Below, one piece after another: positions 43,956 through 52,769 of a stretch of DNA of 64,000 bases (positions within the stretch are counted from its first letter, which is position 1; each line of letters opens with the position of its first letter). Where the stretch lies: assembly GCF_026965555.1 (NCBI RefSeq), contig NZ_CP114040.1:3906001-3970000 (forward strand). The letters run 5' to 3'. Under the pieces are notes generated by a model. That model saw only the letters and a program-made list of their open reading frames with translations, had not been told where the DNA came from and searched no databases. This DNA is from Nannocystis punicea (lineage in GTDB: Bacteria > Myxococcota_A > Polyangia > Nannocystales > Nannocystaceae). Both the position numbers and the translations under genes were made by a program.

Positions 43956-44086
43956 GGGGCCTCGTCGCAGGGTACCAGGAGTGACAGGCAGGTGAGCCAG
44001 GGCACCGCCGCGGTCCGGGCGCGAGGGGGTGCGCGGGTTGACGCGACGCGCAGGCCGGCGCTATCCCTCCGCGCCAGGTAGAGGCG

Positions 44087-45091
44087 ATGCACCGCGCAGG
44101 CGACAGCGGCGACGGGGGCGCGGCAACGCGGCGGGGTCGTCGTCCCGGCCGCGACCTGTGCGAGATCGCCGACCTGTCGCCGGCAGAGGCCTGCGCCGTG
44201 CTCGCCGCCGCCACCCGCGTGTTGCCCCTCGCCGAGGGCACCGGGGCCCGCGAGCTGCCGATCCTGCGCGGGGCCCAGATCTTGAGCGTGTTCTCCGAGC
44301 CGAGCACGCGCACCCGCCTCAGCTTCGAGGTCGCGGCGCGCCGGCTCGGCGCCGAGGTCGTGCACTTCGTGCAGGACGCCGCCAGCTCGGCCAGCAAGGG
44401 GGAGAGCGAGCGCGACGCGCTGGAGAACCTCGACGCCATGGGCTTCGACGCGGTGGTCGTCCGCGACCGCCGTGACGGGGTCCCGCGCGCGTGGACCGAG
44501 GTCATGCGCGCCCGCGTCGTCAACGCCGGCGACGGCGTCAACGAGCACCCGACGCAGGCGCTGCTCGACGCGCTGACGATCCTCGAGGCGTTCGGCCGCG
44601 CGCCGGCGCAGGGGGCGATGACCGGGCTGCGCGTGGCCGTCTGCGGCGACGTCCGCCACGGCCGGGTCGCCCACTCCGATCTGCAGCTGTTCCGCACTCT
44701 CGGGGCCCAGTGCGTGGTCGCGGGGCCAGGCGACCTGGCGCCGCCCGAGCTGGCCGCGCGCCTGGGGGCGACGGCCGCGCCCACCCTCGACGACGCGCTG
44801 GCCGGGGCGGACGTCGCGGTGATGCTCCGGATCCAGCGCGAGCGCCTCGGCGCCGACGTGGCGATCCCCGACGCGGCCAGCTATCACGCGGCCTGGGGGC
44901 TGACGCCCGCGCGTCTGCGCCTGCTCGCACCCGGCGCGATCGTGATGCACCCGGGGCCGATCAACCGCGGCGTCGAGATCGCCGACGCGGTCGCCGACGG
45001 CCCGCACAGCCGGATCCTCCGCCAGGTCACTCTCGGCGTGGCGGTCCGCATGGCCGTGCTGGCGCGCGCCTGCGGGGTCGAGCTGCTCTGA
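44087..45091 (+). CDS. pyrB: aspartate carbamoyltransferase catalytic subunit
   Basis: 334 aa. A ~20-residue Gly/Arg-rich N-terminal extension precedes the catalytic chain. Carbamoyl-phosphate site FSEPSTRTRLSFE, the SSASKGES loop (mobile Lys loop), the aspartate-domain motif NAGDGVNEHPTQALLD, CGDVRHGRVAHSD, MLRIQRER and MHPGPINRGVEI are all present, so the enzyme should be active. Second step of pyrimidine synthesis. carA follows after 19 bp; the dihydroorotase gene pyrC, often placed between them, is absent. Confidence 0.95.
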   Translation: MHRAGDSGDGGAATRRGRRPGRDLCEIADLSPAEACAVLAAATRVLPLAEGTGARELPILRGAQILSVFSEPSTRTRLSFEVAARRLGAEVVHFVQDAASSASKGESERDALENLDAMGFDAVVVRDRRDGVPRAWTEVMRARVVNAGDGVNEHPTQALLDALTILEAFGRAPAQGAMTGLRVAVCGDVRHGRVAHSDLQLFRTLGAQCVVAGPGDLAPPELAARLGATAAPTLDDALAGADVAVMLRIQRERLGADVAIPDAASYHAAWGLTPARLRLLAPGAIVMHPGPINRGVEIADAVADGPHSRILRQVTLGVAVRMAVLARACGVELL

Positions 45092-45093
45092 AG

Positions 45094-45114
45094 AACATGT
45101 CTGGAGGACCATGA
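45094..45114 (+). promoter_or_regulatory. repeat unit providing the carA ribosome-binding site and start
   Basis: GAACATGTCTGGAGGACCATGACC: one CATGTC-TGGA-GGA unit whose GGAGGA (45103-45108) is the Shine-Dalgarno sequence and whose following CCATG holds the carA start codon at 45111. It is read through from pyrB. Confidence 0.65.
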
Positions 45115-46301
45115 CCCAAGCAACAGCCCGCCCCGATCTCGCCTCGCGTCCGCTCACCTCCGGAGGGCCCGCCGCGCGCCCGGGCGCGCTGGTCCTGGCC
45201 GACGGCCGGGTGTTCCGCGGGCTCGGCTTCGGCGCCGCGACCACCGTGGTCGGCGAGGTGGTGTTCAACACCTCGATGACGGGCTACCAGGAGATCGTCA
45301 CCGACCCGTCGTACACCGGGCAGCTGGTGTGCCTCACCGTGTCGGAGGTCGGCAACGTCGGCGTCAACCCCGACGACGAGGAGTCGCGCGCGCACGGCTG
45401 CGCCGGCCTGATCGTCCGCGCGCTGTCGCCGGTGGTCTCGAACTGGCGCTCGCAGGAGGACCTGGGCAGCTACCTGGCGCGCAAGGGCCTGCCGGGGCTG
45501 GCCGAGGTCGACACGCGGGCGCTGACCCGCCACCTGCGCGACCGCGGCGCGGTGATGGCGGCGCTGTCGAGCGAGCACGACGACATCGAGAAGCTGCTGG
45601 CGCTGGCCCGCTCGGCGCCGTCGATGGAGGGCCAGGACCTGACCGGCCGGGTGACCACGGCGAAGTCGTACGGGTGGGACCAGCCGAGCTGGGAGCACGC
45701 GGCGCCGGCGGCCGACGTGCACGTGGTCGTGTGGGACTACGGGATCAAGCTCAGCATCCTCCGTCGCCTCCGCGACGCGGGCGCCCGCGTGACGGTGGTG
45801 CCGGCGAGCACGCCGGCGAGCGCGGTGTTGGCGATGCGGCCCGACGGGATCCTGCTGAGCAACGGCCCCGGCGACCCGGCGGCGGCGACGGCGGTGATCG
45901 CCGAGCTGCGCGGCCTGCTGGCGGCGCAGGGGCTGCCTCCCGTGTTCGGGGTGTGCCTCGGCCACCAGCTGCTGGCGCTCGCGCTCGGCGGCCGGACCTT
46001 CAAGATGAAGTTCGGACACCACGGCGGCAACCACCCGGTCCGCAACGAGGACGACAAGAAGGTGGCGATCACGTCGCAGAACCACGGCTTCGCCGTCGAC
46101 CTCGAGTCGCTCGGCGCCGGCGCGGCGCTCACCCACCTCAACCTGTTCGACAGGACCTGCGCCGGCCTGCGCGTCCGCGGGCGCCCGATCGGCTCGGTCC
46201 AGTACCACCCCGAGGCCGGCCCCGGCCCCAACGACGCCACCGACCTGCTGGCCGGCTTCGTCGCCCAGGTCCGCCGCCTCCGCCGCGAGCGCGCCGGCTG
46301 A
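45111..46301 (+). CDS. carA: carbamoyl-phosphate synthase small subunit
   Basis: 396 aa. N-terminal CPSase domain (ATTVVGEVVFNTSMTGYQEI, DPSYTGQLVCLT) and a class I glutamine amidotransferase domain with LLSNGPGDPAAA, the nucleophile Cys in FGVCLGHQLLALALGG, and the His/Glu pair in SVQYHPEAGPGPND. It supplies ammonia for carbamoyl phosphate, the substrate of the PyrB encoded just upstream. The large subunit carB is not in the window. A repeat array follows the stop codon within 10 bp. Confidence 0.95.
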   Translation: MTQATARPDLASRPLTSGGPAARPGALVLADGRVFRGLGFGAATTVVGEVVFNTSMTGYQEIVTDPSYTGQLVCLTVSEVGNVGVNPDDEESRAHGCAGLIVRALSPVVSNWRSQEDLGSYLARKGLPGLAEVDTRALTRHLRDRGAVMAALSSEHDDIEKLLALARSAPSMEGQDLTGRVTTAKSYGWDQPSWEHAAPAADVHVVVWDYGIKLSILRRLRDAGARVTVVPASTPASAVLAMRPDGILLSNGPGDPAAATAVIAELRGLLAAQGLPPVFGVCLGHQLLALALGGRTFKMKFGHHGGNHPVRNEDDKKVAITSQNHGFAVDLESLGAGAALTHLNLFDRTCAGLRVRGRPIGSVQYHPEAGPGPNDATDLLAGFVAQVRRLRRERAG

Positions 46302-46308
46302 GGCGTGG

Positions 46309-46450
46309 CGGACAGGTCCGCGAGGACATGTTCGCAAGGGCAGGGCGTGAGGGACAGGGGTGAAGGGACATGTCCCGGGGGACAGGCGAGGACGGCGAGG
46401 CGGACGGCGCGAGGCCAGGGCGTGACGAGGGGCCTGTCCCCGAGGACATG
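46309..46450. repeat. CATGTCC-N4-GGA array, 5-6 units, plus a further hairpin
   Basis: CAGGTCCGCGAGGA, CATGTTCGCAAGGG, CAGGGCGTGAGGGA, CAGGGGTGAAGGGA, CATGTCCCGGGGGA, CAGG in 14-bp register; then CCTGTCCCCGAGGACATGG at 46433-46451, whose ATG is the likely start of the next gene. CATG and CAGG units alternate freely. Confidence 0.9.
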
Positions 46451-47083
46451 GGGCGGGCGCGGCTGTCGGCGGCGCTCGACGAGCTCGGCGAGCGGGTGTT
46501 CGGCGGGCGCGACGGGGCCCGCAGGGCGGCGCCGCTGCTCGAGCGGTGGGACCGCGAGATAGGCGTGCACACGTCGCTCGACAGCGGCCACGAGGCGCTG
46601 GCGGCCGCGCGGGTCGACTGGGCCCTGTGCGACGCGGAGCCGCCCGGGGCCGCGCCCGGCGACACGTGGGCCTGGCGGGCGGCGACGGGCCGGGTGCCGG
46701 GGATCGAGCCGTCGCCGCTGTACCGCCTGCTGGCGACGACGCAGGCGGGGATCTTCGAGGTCTGGCCGGGGGCGCCGCTGCTCCTGCGCGATCGCCTGCG
46801 CGGGCTGTGCGTCCGCGTCGACGAGCCGGCGCCGTGGCTCGGCGAGTCGCGGCGGGCGGCCGCGCTGTGGGAGCTGCGTCTGGCCTTCGGGACAGGCGCC
46901 GCGTGGATCTGCCGGACGCCGATCGAGTACCCGCTGGCGATCGCGCCGCTGCTGCAGCGCGCCCACGAGGGCCACTGGCGGGCGCCGCAGCGGATCGACC
47001 TGACGCCGTGGCGCCGCCAGCGGCTCCGCTGGGCCCGCGACCGCCGCGGCGAGGACCCGCGCAGCTTCTTCTCGGGGCTGTGA
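46448..47083 (+). CDS. hypothetical protein
   Basis: 211 aa from the ATG at 46448, itself part of a repeat hairpin; the open frame begins at 46370 but the extra 26 residues (MSRGTGEDGEADG...) are repeat-derived. The body is a single soluble alpha/beta-type domain without motifs I recognise (LSAALDELGERVFGGRDGA; TPIEYPLAIAPLLQRAHEGHW) and an Arg-rich C-terminus. Codon pattern supports a real gene. Function unknown. Confidence 0.6.
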   Translation: MGRARLSAALDELGERVFGGRDGARRAAPLLERWDREIGVHTSLDSGHEALAAARVDWALCDAEPPGAAPGDTWAWRAATGRVPGIEPSPLYRLLATTQAGIFEVWPGAPLLLRDRLRGLCVRVDEPAPWLGESRRAAALWELRLAFGTGAAWICRTPIEYPLAIAPLLQRAHEGHWRAPQRIDLTPWRRQRLRWARDRRGEDPRSFFSGL

Positions 47084-47162
47084 GCGGCGCGCGAGGACCG
47101 GCGAGATCGGCGGGGTCCGGCTTCCGCCGGCGCGGGGACCTCTGGTATTGCTCGAGCTCGCC

Positions 47163-49022
47163 GTGACTGCCCCGACGAGCCAGCCCTCCATGCGCGAGTT
47201 CACGGTCCGGGCGGTCGTCACCGGCATCGCGCTCGGGGTCGTGTTCGGGGCCGCCAACGCCTACCTCGGGCTCAAGGTCGGGATGACCGTGTCGGCGTCG
47301 ATCCCGGCGTCGGTGATGACCGTGGCGCTGCTGCGCGGGCGGGCCAGCCTGCTCGAGGCCAACCTGTCGCAGACGATCGGCTCGGCGTCGACGTCGCTGG
47401 CGACCGGCACGATCTTCACCATCCCGGCGCTGTTCCTGTGGGGCCTCGCGCCGCCGTTCTGGCAGATCGCGCTGCTGGCCCTGCTCGGCGGGGTGCTCGG
47501 GCTGGCGGCGATGATCCCGCTGCGGCGCATGCTGATCGTCGACGGCCACGGCGAGCTGCCGTACCCCGAGGGCCGCGCCTGCGCCGAGGTGCTGCGGGCG
47601 ACGACCACCAGCGCGAGCGGCAGCGCGTGGATCTTCCGCGGCATGGCCGTCGGCGCGGGCATGAAGCTGCTGGTGGCGCTGCTGTTCGCGGTGCCGGGCG
47701 AGGCGGGCGCGGCGGTGCCGCTGTTGCCCAAGGCCGAGGTGGCGCTGGAGTTCGCGCCGGCGCTCCTGGCCGTCGGGTTCATCCTCGGCTATCGCCAGGC
47801 GGCGGTGGTGGTCGCCGGGGCGGTGGTTTCGTCGCTGGCCCTGATCCCGCTGATCGCGTGGATCGGCGCCGGCCTGCCCGGGCCGCTCTACCCCGAGCGC
47901 GAGCTGACGATCGCGCAGATGGACGCGTCGCAGATCTGGCGCCAGTACATCCGCTACATCGGCGCGGGGGCGGTGGCGACCGCGGGGATCCTGACTGTCC
48001 TCCGGAACATGCCCATGATGGCAGGTGCGTTCGTATCTGTCGCAAGGGGCATGCGCAAAGAGACAGGTGAAAAGGCGGCCGCCCGCGCCGCGACCGACCG
48101 CGACCTGCCGGGCGGGTTCATCGCCGCGGCCATCGCGGTGGTGATCGCCGCGGTCGCGCTGGTGCCGGGTCTGGTCGCCGGCGACCTCGGCTTCGTCGCC
48201 CGCCTGGTGTGCGCGCTCGGGGTGGCGGTGTTCGGCCTGCTGTCGGTGGCGGTGGCGGCCCGCATCGTCGGCATCGTCGGGGTGTCTTCGCAGCCGACGT
48301 CGGGGATCACTCTGGTGACGCTGCTCGGCACCGCGGCCGTGTTCGCGGCGCTCGGCTGGGACGACCTCGGGGCCCGCGCGGCGGTGCTGACCGTCGGCAC
48401 CGTGGTGGCGGTGGCGACGTCGAAGGCCGGCGACATCTCGCAGGACCTGAAGACGGGCTACCTGGTCGGGGCGACGCCGGCGTGGCAGCAGCTCGGGCAG
48501 CTGATCGGGGCGGCGTGCGCCTGCTGGGTGGTGGCCGGCACGGTGCTGCTGCTGTCGAGCTACGGCTTCGGCGGCAAGGAGCTGGCCGCGCCGCAGGCGA
48601 CCCTGATGAAGACGATCATCGAGGGCGTGCTGAGCGGCGAGCTGCCGTGGGGCCTCGTCGCCACCGGGGCCGGGATCGCGGGCGCGGCGATGCTGTGCGG
48701 GGTGTCGGGCCTGGCGTTCTCGATCGGGGTGTACCTGCCGATCGCGTCGATGCTGCCGATCTTCGTCGGCGGCTGCGTGCGCGCGCTGTCCGAGCGCGGC
48801 CGGCCGGCCGAGGGCGAGGCCCGCACCGGGATCCTCGCCGCCGCCGGGGTGGTCGCCGGCGAGGGCCTCGCGGGCGTGCTGGTGGCCGGGCTGGTGGTCG
48901 CGGGCCTGGTGCCGAAGAAGGCCCCGCCGCTGCTCGGCGGCGAGCTCGGCGAGCTGGCGACGCTGGCGCTGGTGCTGGCGATCTGCTTCTTCCTCTACCG
49001 CGGGGCGCGGGCGACCGCGTGA
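47163..49022 (+). CDS. OPT-family oligopeptide/metal-chelate transporter
   Basis: 619 aa from the GTG at 47163 (a TTG at 47148 is possible). About fifteen membrane helices. The OPT signature FGAANAYLGLKVGMTVSASIPASVM and SQDLKTGYLVGATPAWQQLGQLIGA are present. Residues ~278-303 (LRNMPMMAGAFVSVARGMRKETGEK), between membrane segments, are encoded by repeat-family units at 47995-48071. Proton-driven uptake of oligopeptides or metal chelates is the family role; the substrate is unknown. Confidence 0.9.
   Translation: MTAPTSQPSMREFTVRAVVTGIALGVVFGAANAYLGLKVGMTVSASIPASVMTVALLRGRASLLEANLSQTIGSASTSLATGTIFTIPALFLWGLAPPFWQIALLALLGGVLGLAAMIPLRRMLIVDGHGELPYPEGRACAEVLRATTTSASGSAWIFRGMAVGAGMKLLVALLFAVPGEAGAAVPLLPKAEVALEFAPALLAVGFILGYRQAAVVVAGAVVSSLALIPLIAWIGAGLPGPLYPERELTIAQMDASQIWRQYIRYIGAGAVATAGILTVLRNMPMMAGAFVSVARGMRKETGEKAAARAATDRDLPGGFIAAAIAVVIAAVALVPGLVAGDLGFVARLVCALGVAVFGLLSVAVAARIVGIVGVSSQPTSGITLVTLLGTAAVFAALGWDDLGARAAVLTVGTVVAVATSKAGDISQDLKTGYLVGATPAWQQLGQLIGAACACWVVAGTVLLLSSYGFGGKELAAPQATLMKTIIEGVLSGELPWGLVATGAGIAGAAMLCGVSGLAFSIGVYLPIASMLPIFVGGCVRALSERGRPAEGEARTGILAAAGVVAGEGLAGVLVAGLVVAGLVPKKAPPLLGGELGELATLALVLAICFFLYRGARATA
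47995..48071. repeat. repeat-family units inside the OPT transporter gene
   Basis: CTGTCCTCCGGAA, CATGCCCATGATGG, CAGGTGC, then CTGTCGCAAGGGG, CATGCGCAAAGAGA, CAGGTG. They encode a cytosolic loop between helices. Confidence 0.8.
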
Positions 49023-49035
49023 GGCTGCAGGTGCT

Positions 49036-49144
49036 TCAGGACATGTCCGGAGGTACAGGGGATGCGCGGGCGCGAGGAGCAGGACATGTTTGATGGGTCA
49101 TTGCTCGAAGAGCAGGTCTGAGAGGACATGTCGGAAGAGTCATC
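49036..49144. repeat. CATGTCC-N4-GGA arrays covering a gene start
   Basis: CATGTCCGGAGGTACAGG at 49041, then CATGTTTGATGGGT, CATTGCTCGAAGAG, CAGGTCTGAGAGGA, CATGTCGGAAGAGT, CATCC from 49085. The ATG of the fourth of these units (49128) is the start codon of the next gene, and GAGAGGA before it can serve as its Shine-Dalgarno sequence. Confidence 0.88.
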
Positions 49145-50786
49145 CAGGGAAGGCGCGGTGACGGACGGCGCGGAGCTCGACGCGGTCGACGTGCTGGTGA
49201 TCGGCGGCGGGCCGGCCGGCAGCACCGCGGCGGCGGTGATGGCCCGAGCGGGGCTGCGGGTGCTGCTGCTCGAGGCGGGGACGCACCCGCGGGCGCACGT
49301 CGGCGAGAGCTTGCTGCCGGGGATCATCCCGATCCTGGCCGAGATCGACGCGCTGGCCGAGGTCGAGGCCGCAGGCTTCGGCCGCAAGACCGGCAGCACC
49401 CTGTGGGGGTGGGGCAAGACGCCGCGCTGGGACCTGTGGTTCCACGACAGCGACGCGTACGACCACGCCTGGCTGGTCGAGCGGGCCCGCTTCGACGCGA
49501 TCCTGTTCGCCGCGGCCGCGCGCGCGGGGGCGGTGGTGCTCGACCGGGCGGTCGCGCGGACGCTGCTGTGGGACGGCGAGCGGCTGGTCGGCGTCGCGTG
49601 GGAGCGCGCGGGGGCGCAGCAGGAGACGCGGGCGCGGCTGGTGCTCGACGCGACCGGTCAGTCGATGCTGCTCGGGCGCGCGAAGGACCGCCGCGAGGAG
49701 ATCGCCGGGCTCAAGCACCAGGCGATGTGGGCCCACTTCACCGGCTGCGTCGGCGTGCCGCCGCCGCGCCACGAGCAGGCGCTGTTTTTGGCCGAGGCCG
49801 AGCGGTGGTGGTGGTTCTTCCCCGTCGGCGGCGGCAAGGCGAGCGTGGGCGTGGTGCAGCTCGACGCCGGCGAGGCCCGCGGGGCGCCGCGCCGCGACTT
49901 CGACGCGCTGCTGGCCGCGGCGAGCGAGCTGGGCCCGGTGCTCGGGCCGGCGGCGACGCGGGTGACGCCGGTCCGCCACGAGCGCGACTGGAGCTACCGC
50001 ATGTCCGAAGTGACAGGTCCCGGGTGGATCCAGATCGGCGACGCGGCCGGCTTCATCGACCCGGTGCTGTCGACCGGGGTGCTGCTGGCGCTGCACTCGG
50101 CGTGGCACGCCGGCCGCACCGCGATCGCGGTGCTGAAGGGCGGCGCGGACGAGGCGAGCGCGCGCGCGAAGTATCAGGCCCACCACCGCGAGATGTTCGG
50201 CGACCTGCTGCGGATGGTCCGCTTCTACTACCAGCAGAACCTTTATCGCGACGACTACTTCTGGGAGTCGAAGCGGATCTTGCTGACCCGCGACACCGAG
50301 CTGAAGCCGCAGAAGGCGTTCGTGGTGCTGACCAGCGGGTTGGTGCAGAACCTGGCGCTCGACGAGGTGCGCGACGAGGCGACGGCGCGCCAGACGGCCC
50401 GCACGGAGGGCCAGGGGCGCGAGCTCGGCGAGGCCGGGGCGGACCGCCTCGGGTTCGTGTGCGTGCACCTGCGCGAGCGCGCGGCGGCGCCGGGGCAGGG
50501 CGACCTTTACCTGCTGATCGAGCCGCGCGACCCGGTGGCCCCGGCGCTGGCCCGCACCCGCAACTTCGACATCGGGGCGATCGCGCCCCGCCACGGCTCG
50601 GACCCGCTGCGCGTGCCGGCCCTGGCGCCGGCGATCCGCGGCTTCGTGGCCCTGGTGCAGGGGCTCGACGCGACCGCCGGCGCGACGCTGGCCGAGTTCT
50701 GGCGCGCGGCGCGGGGGCGCTTCGGGACATGGCTCAAGGAGCATGTCCCGGAGAACATGGCGCTGGTGCGCGTGTTCGGCGAGTGA
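49128..50786 (+). CDS. FAD-dependent oxidoreductase, flavin-halogenase / geranylgeranyl-reductase-like
   Basis: 552 aa; its first residues MSEES are encoded by a repeat unit. FAD fold: DVLVIGGGPAGSTAAAVMARAG (dinucleotide motif), VGESLLPGI, and GDAAGFIDPVLSTGVLLALHSA near the isoalloxazine. WWWFFPVGGGKASVGVV resembles the WxWxIP-containing strand of flavin-dependent halogenases, and GDAAGFIDPVLSTG fits that family too. No active-site Lys of the tryptophan-halogenase type is evident after GES, so a halogenase role is not established. A two-unit repeat at 50724-50760 encodes GTWLKEHVPENM near the C-terminus. Confidence 0.8.
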   Translation: MSEESSREGAVTDGAELDAVDVLVIGGGPAGSTAAAVMARAGLRVLLLEAGTHPRAHVGESLLPGIIPILAEIDALAEVEAAGFGRKTGSTLWGWGKTPRWDLWFHDSDAYDHAWLVERARFDAILFAAAARAGAVVLDRAVARTLLWDGERLVGVAWERAGAQQETRARLVLDATGQSMLLGRAKDRREEIAGLKHQAMWAHFTGCVGVPPPRHEQALFLAEAERWWWFFPVGGGKASVGVVQLDAGEARGAPRRDFDALLAAASELGPVLGPAATRVTPVRHERDWSYRMSEVTGPGWIQIGDAAGFIDPVLSTGVLLALHSAWHAGRTAIAVLKGGADEASARAKYQAHHREMFGDLLRMVRFYYQQNLYRDDYFWESKRILLTRDTELKPQKAFVVLTSGLVQNLALDEVRDEATARQTARTEGQGRELGEAGADRLGFVCVHLRERAAAPGQGDLYLLIEPRDPVAPALARTRNFDIGAIAPRHGSDPLRVPALAPAIRGFVALVQGLDATAGATLAEFWRAARGRFGTWLKEHVPENMALVRVFGE

Positions 50787-50834
50787 GGCCGCCAGGCTCT
50801 TCGGACATGCTCTTTAGCACATGTCCGAAGGGCT
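50724..50834. repeat. repeat units at the 3' end of the oxidoreductase gene and beyond
   Basis: In coding sequence: CATGGCTCAAGGAG, CATGTCCCGGAGAA, CATGG (50728-50760). After the stop: CATGCTCTTTAGCA, CATGTCCGAAGGGC, TAATG (50805-50835), running into the palindromic element. Confidence 0.85.
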
Positions 50835-50978
50835 AATGCCGCGACCGGGGCATTTCGAGCCTTCCTCGCGCCGGGATCCGGCAGCCTGGCGAGGCGCGAG
50901 GAGGGCGCATATCGGAACGCGGCCAGCGTGACGGAGAACAAGCGAGGAAGGGTCGAAACGCCCCGGTCGCGGCGCTAG
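50833..50978. mobile_element. MITE-like element with ~31-bp inverted terminal repeats
   Basis: The arm 50838-50868 (GCCGCGACCGGGGC...CTTCCTCG) is the inverted complement of 50943-50973 with two mismatches; a weaker match extends outwards to CTA. The ~74-bp interior has no ORF. Size and layout fit a miniature inverted-repeat element or a very long attenuator-like hairpin. The IS is inserted in the CTAG at its right edge. Confidence 0.65.
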
Positions 50979-51260
50979 GAGCCTGTCCAGGAAATCGCGC
51001 GTCCGAGGGCGCGGGGCCGTGGAGGGCTGGGTGACGGCGGGCACGGAGCGGCGGAGCGGGTCCCTCGCGACGGCGGGGCCCTCCCAGGCAACGTGCTCGG
51101 CGCCCTTGGGCTTCGATGGTGAGCTGTCGTTGAGGACAGGTTCGTTCGTGCTTCGCGGACGATGGCGCCTGCGCGCGGTTGCCTGCGGCCCCTCCCGCCT
51201 GCGTCCCACTCCGCCGCTCCGTGCCCGCCTGCGGAGAGCGTCGCGGCCCCGCTTGTCGCC
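50979..51260 (+). repeat. left terminal inverted repeat of the IS
   Basis: 282 bp, inverted partner of 52770-53051. Much longer than the ~15-40-bp ends usual for this class of element. The inner ends match exactly (GCGGCCCCGCTTGTCGCC against its complement). Confidence 0.85.
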
Positions 51261-51378
51261 GTGCGAGTTCATTCGCCCAGGCCATGAGCCCGGATGTCTC
51301 GAAGGACATGAGAATCCTTGCGACGAACCAACAATGTTAGCAGCTCGATTTCGCACGAAGGTGTTTCATGAAAGCGGC

Positions 51379-52758
51379 ATGAGCAAGACATTCCGCCCGT
51401 GGGAGATCGACCAGCTCCAGCTCCTGCCGCCGTCCGTGCACGAGTTCGTGCCGGAGGGTCACGTCGCCCACTTTGTCCGGGAGCTGGTACGAGAGTCGCT
51501 CGACCTGTCGGAGATCTTCGGCGCGTACACAGAGGAGCGCGGGCAGCCCCCGTTTCACCCGGCGATGATGACTGCGCTGCTCCTGTACGCCTACTCGCAG
51601 GGTGTGTTCTCGTCCCGGAAGATCGCACAGGCGTGCGAGCAACGGGTCGACTTCATGGCCGTGACTGCGTGCCAGCAGCCGGATCATCGCACGATTAATG
51701 ACTTTCGCCGGCGGCACCTCCCGGCGCTCGGCGGTCTCTTCGGCCAGGTTCTCCGGCTGTGCCAGAGAGCCGGACTGGTGAAGCTCGGACACGTCGCGCT
51801 CGACGGGACGAAGATCAAGGCGAACGCCTCGAAGCACAAGGCGATGAGCTACGCGCGGATGAAAGAGGTCGAGCCGCAACTCGCGGCCGAGGTCGCGCGG
51901 TGGTTCGCTGAAGCCGAAGACCTCGATCGTAGCGAGGACGACCGGCACGCTGATGGTCGCACCGACGAGATGCCGGCATGGGTGCAGAGCAAGCAGGAGC
52001 GCCTGGCAAAAATCCGTGCGGCGATGGCGGTGCTCGAGGCCGAGGCTGCCGCCGAGGCCGCCGCGCGTGAAGAGGACCGACGCGCAGCCGAGGAGGCCAG
52101 GGTTCGTGACGAAAAACGGCCGGAGCCGACTGTACCGCGGCCTCACCACATGGCTGATGGGACACCTTCCGACAAGGCCCAGCGCAACTTCACGGATCCC
52201 GAGAGCAAGTTGATGATGACCAAGGACGGCTTCGTGCAGGGCTACAACGCCCAGGCCGCCGTCGATAGTGCCTCCCAGGTGATCGTCGCCGAGATGGTGC
52301 TCGCCGAGCAGAACGACGTCCGTGCGCTCGCACCGATGCTCGCACAGATCAAGGCGAACACGGGCAGGCAGACGCGCGAACTGTCGGCCGACGCGGGCTA
52401 TTGCTCGGAGGCGAATCTCCGCGAGCTCGGTCGCCGGCACGTCCGCGGCTACATCGCCACCGGACGGATCAAACACGGCGAGGGGAGCGCGAAGGGTCGC
52501 ATTGGTCAGCTCCCCGGCACACAGGCCCATGACATGCGCATGCGACTCGCCCGCGCCGGATATCGGAGTCGCTATCGCCTGCGCAAGCAGGTCGTCGAGC
52601 CCGTCTTCGGCCAGATCAAGGCCGCGCTCGGCTTCGGCCGCTTCTTCATGCGCGGCATGAAGAAGGTGCAGCTCGAATGGCGGCTCGTCTGCACCGCTCA
52701 CAACTTGCGCAAACTGCTGACCGCAATCGGTCGCGCCGCACTCGCCGCCGCTCGGTGA
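51379..52758 (+). CDS. IS1182-type DDE transposase
   Basis: 459 aa from the ATG at 51379 (MSKTFRPWEIDQLQLLPPS), the typical N-terminus of IS1182-family transposases; the frame is open further upstream, into the left repeat, but that part is not conserved. DUF772-type N-terminal domain (FHPAMMTALLLYAYSQGVFSSR; DFRRRHLPALGGLF), then the DDE domain: first Asp in HVALDGTKIKANASKHKAM, second in LSADAGYCSE, Glu in the VVEPVFGQIKAALGFGRF region. A charged coiled region (EAEAAAEAAAREEDRRAAEEAR) lies between. No stops or frameshifts. Confidence 0.9.
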   Translation: MSKTFRPWEIDQLQLLPPSVHEFVPEGHVAHFVRELVRESLDLSEIFGAYTEERGQPPFHPAMMTALLLYAYSQGVFSSRKIAQACEQRVDFMAVTACQQPDHRTINDFRRRHLPALGGLFGQVLRLCQRAGLVKLGHVALDGTKIKANASKHKAMSYARMKEVEPQLAAEVARWFAEAEDLDRSEDDRHADGRTDEMPAWVQSKQERLAKIRAAMAVLEAEAAAEAAAREEDRRAAEEARVRDEKRPEPTVPRPHHMADGTPSDKAQRNFTDPESKLMMTKDGFVQGYNAQAAVDSASQVIVAEMVLAEQNDVRALAPMLAQIKANTGRQTRELSADAGYCSEANLRELGRRHVRGYIATGRIKHGEGSAKGRIGQLPGTQAHDMRMRLARAGYRSRYRLRKQVVEPVFGQIKAALGFGRFFMRGMKKVQLEWRLVCTAHNLRKLLTAIGRAALAAAR

Positions 52759-52769
52759 GCCTCCCGCGC

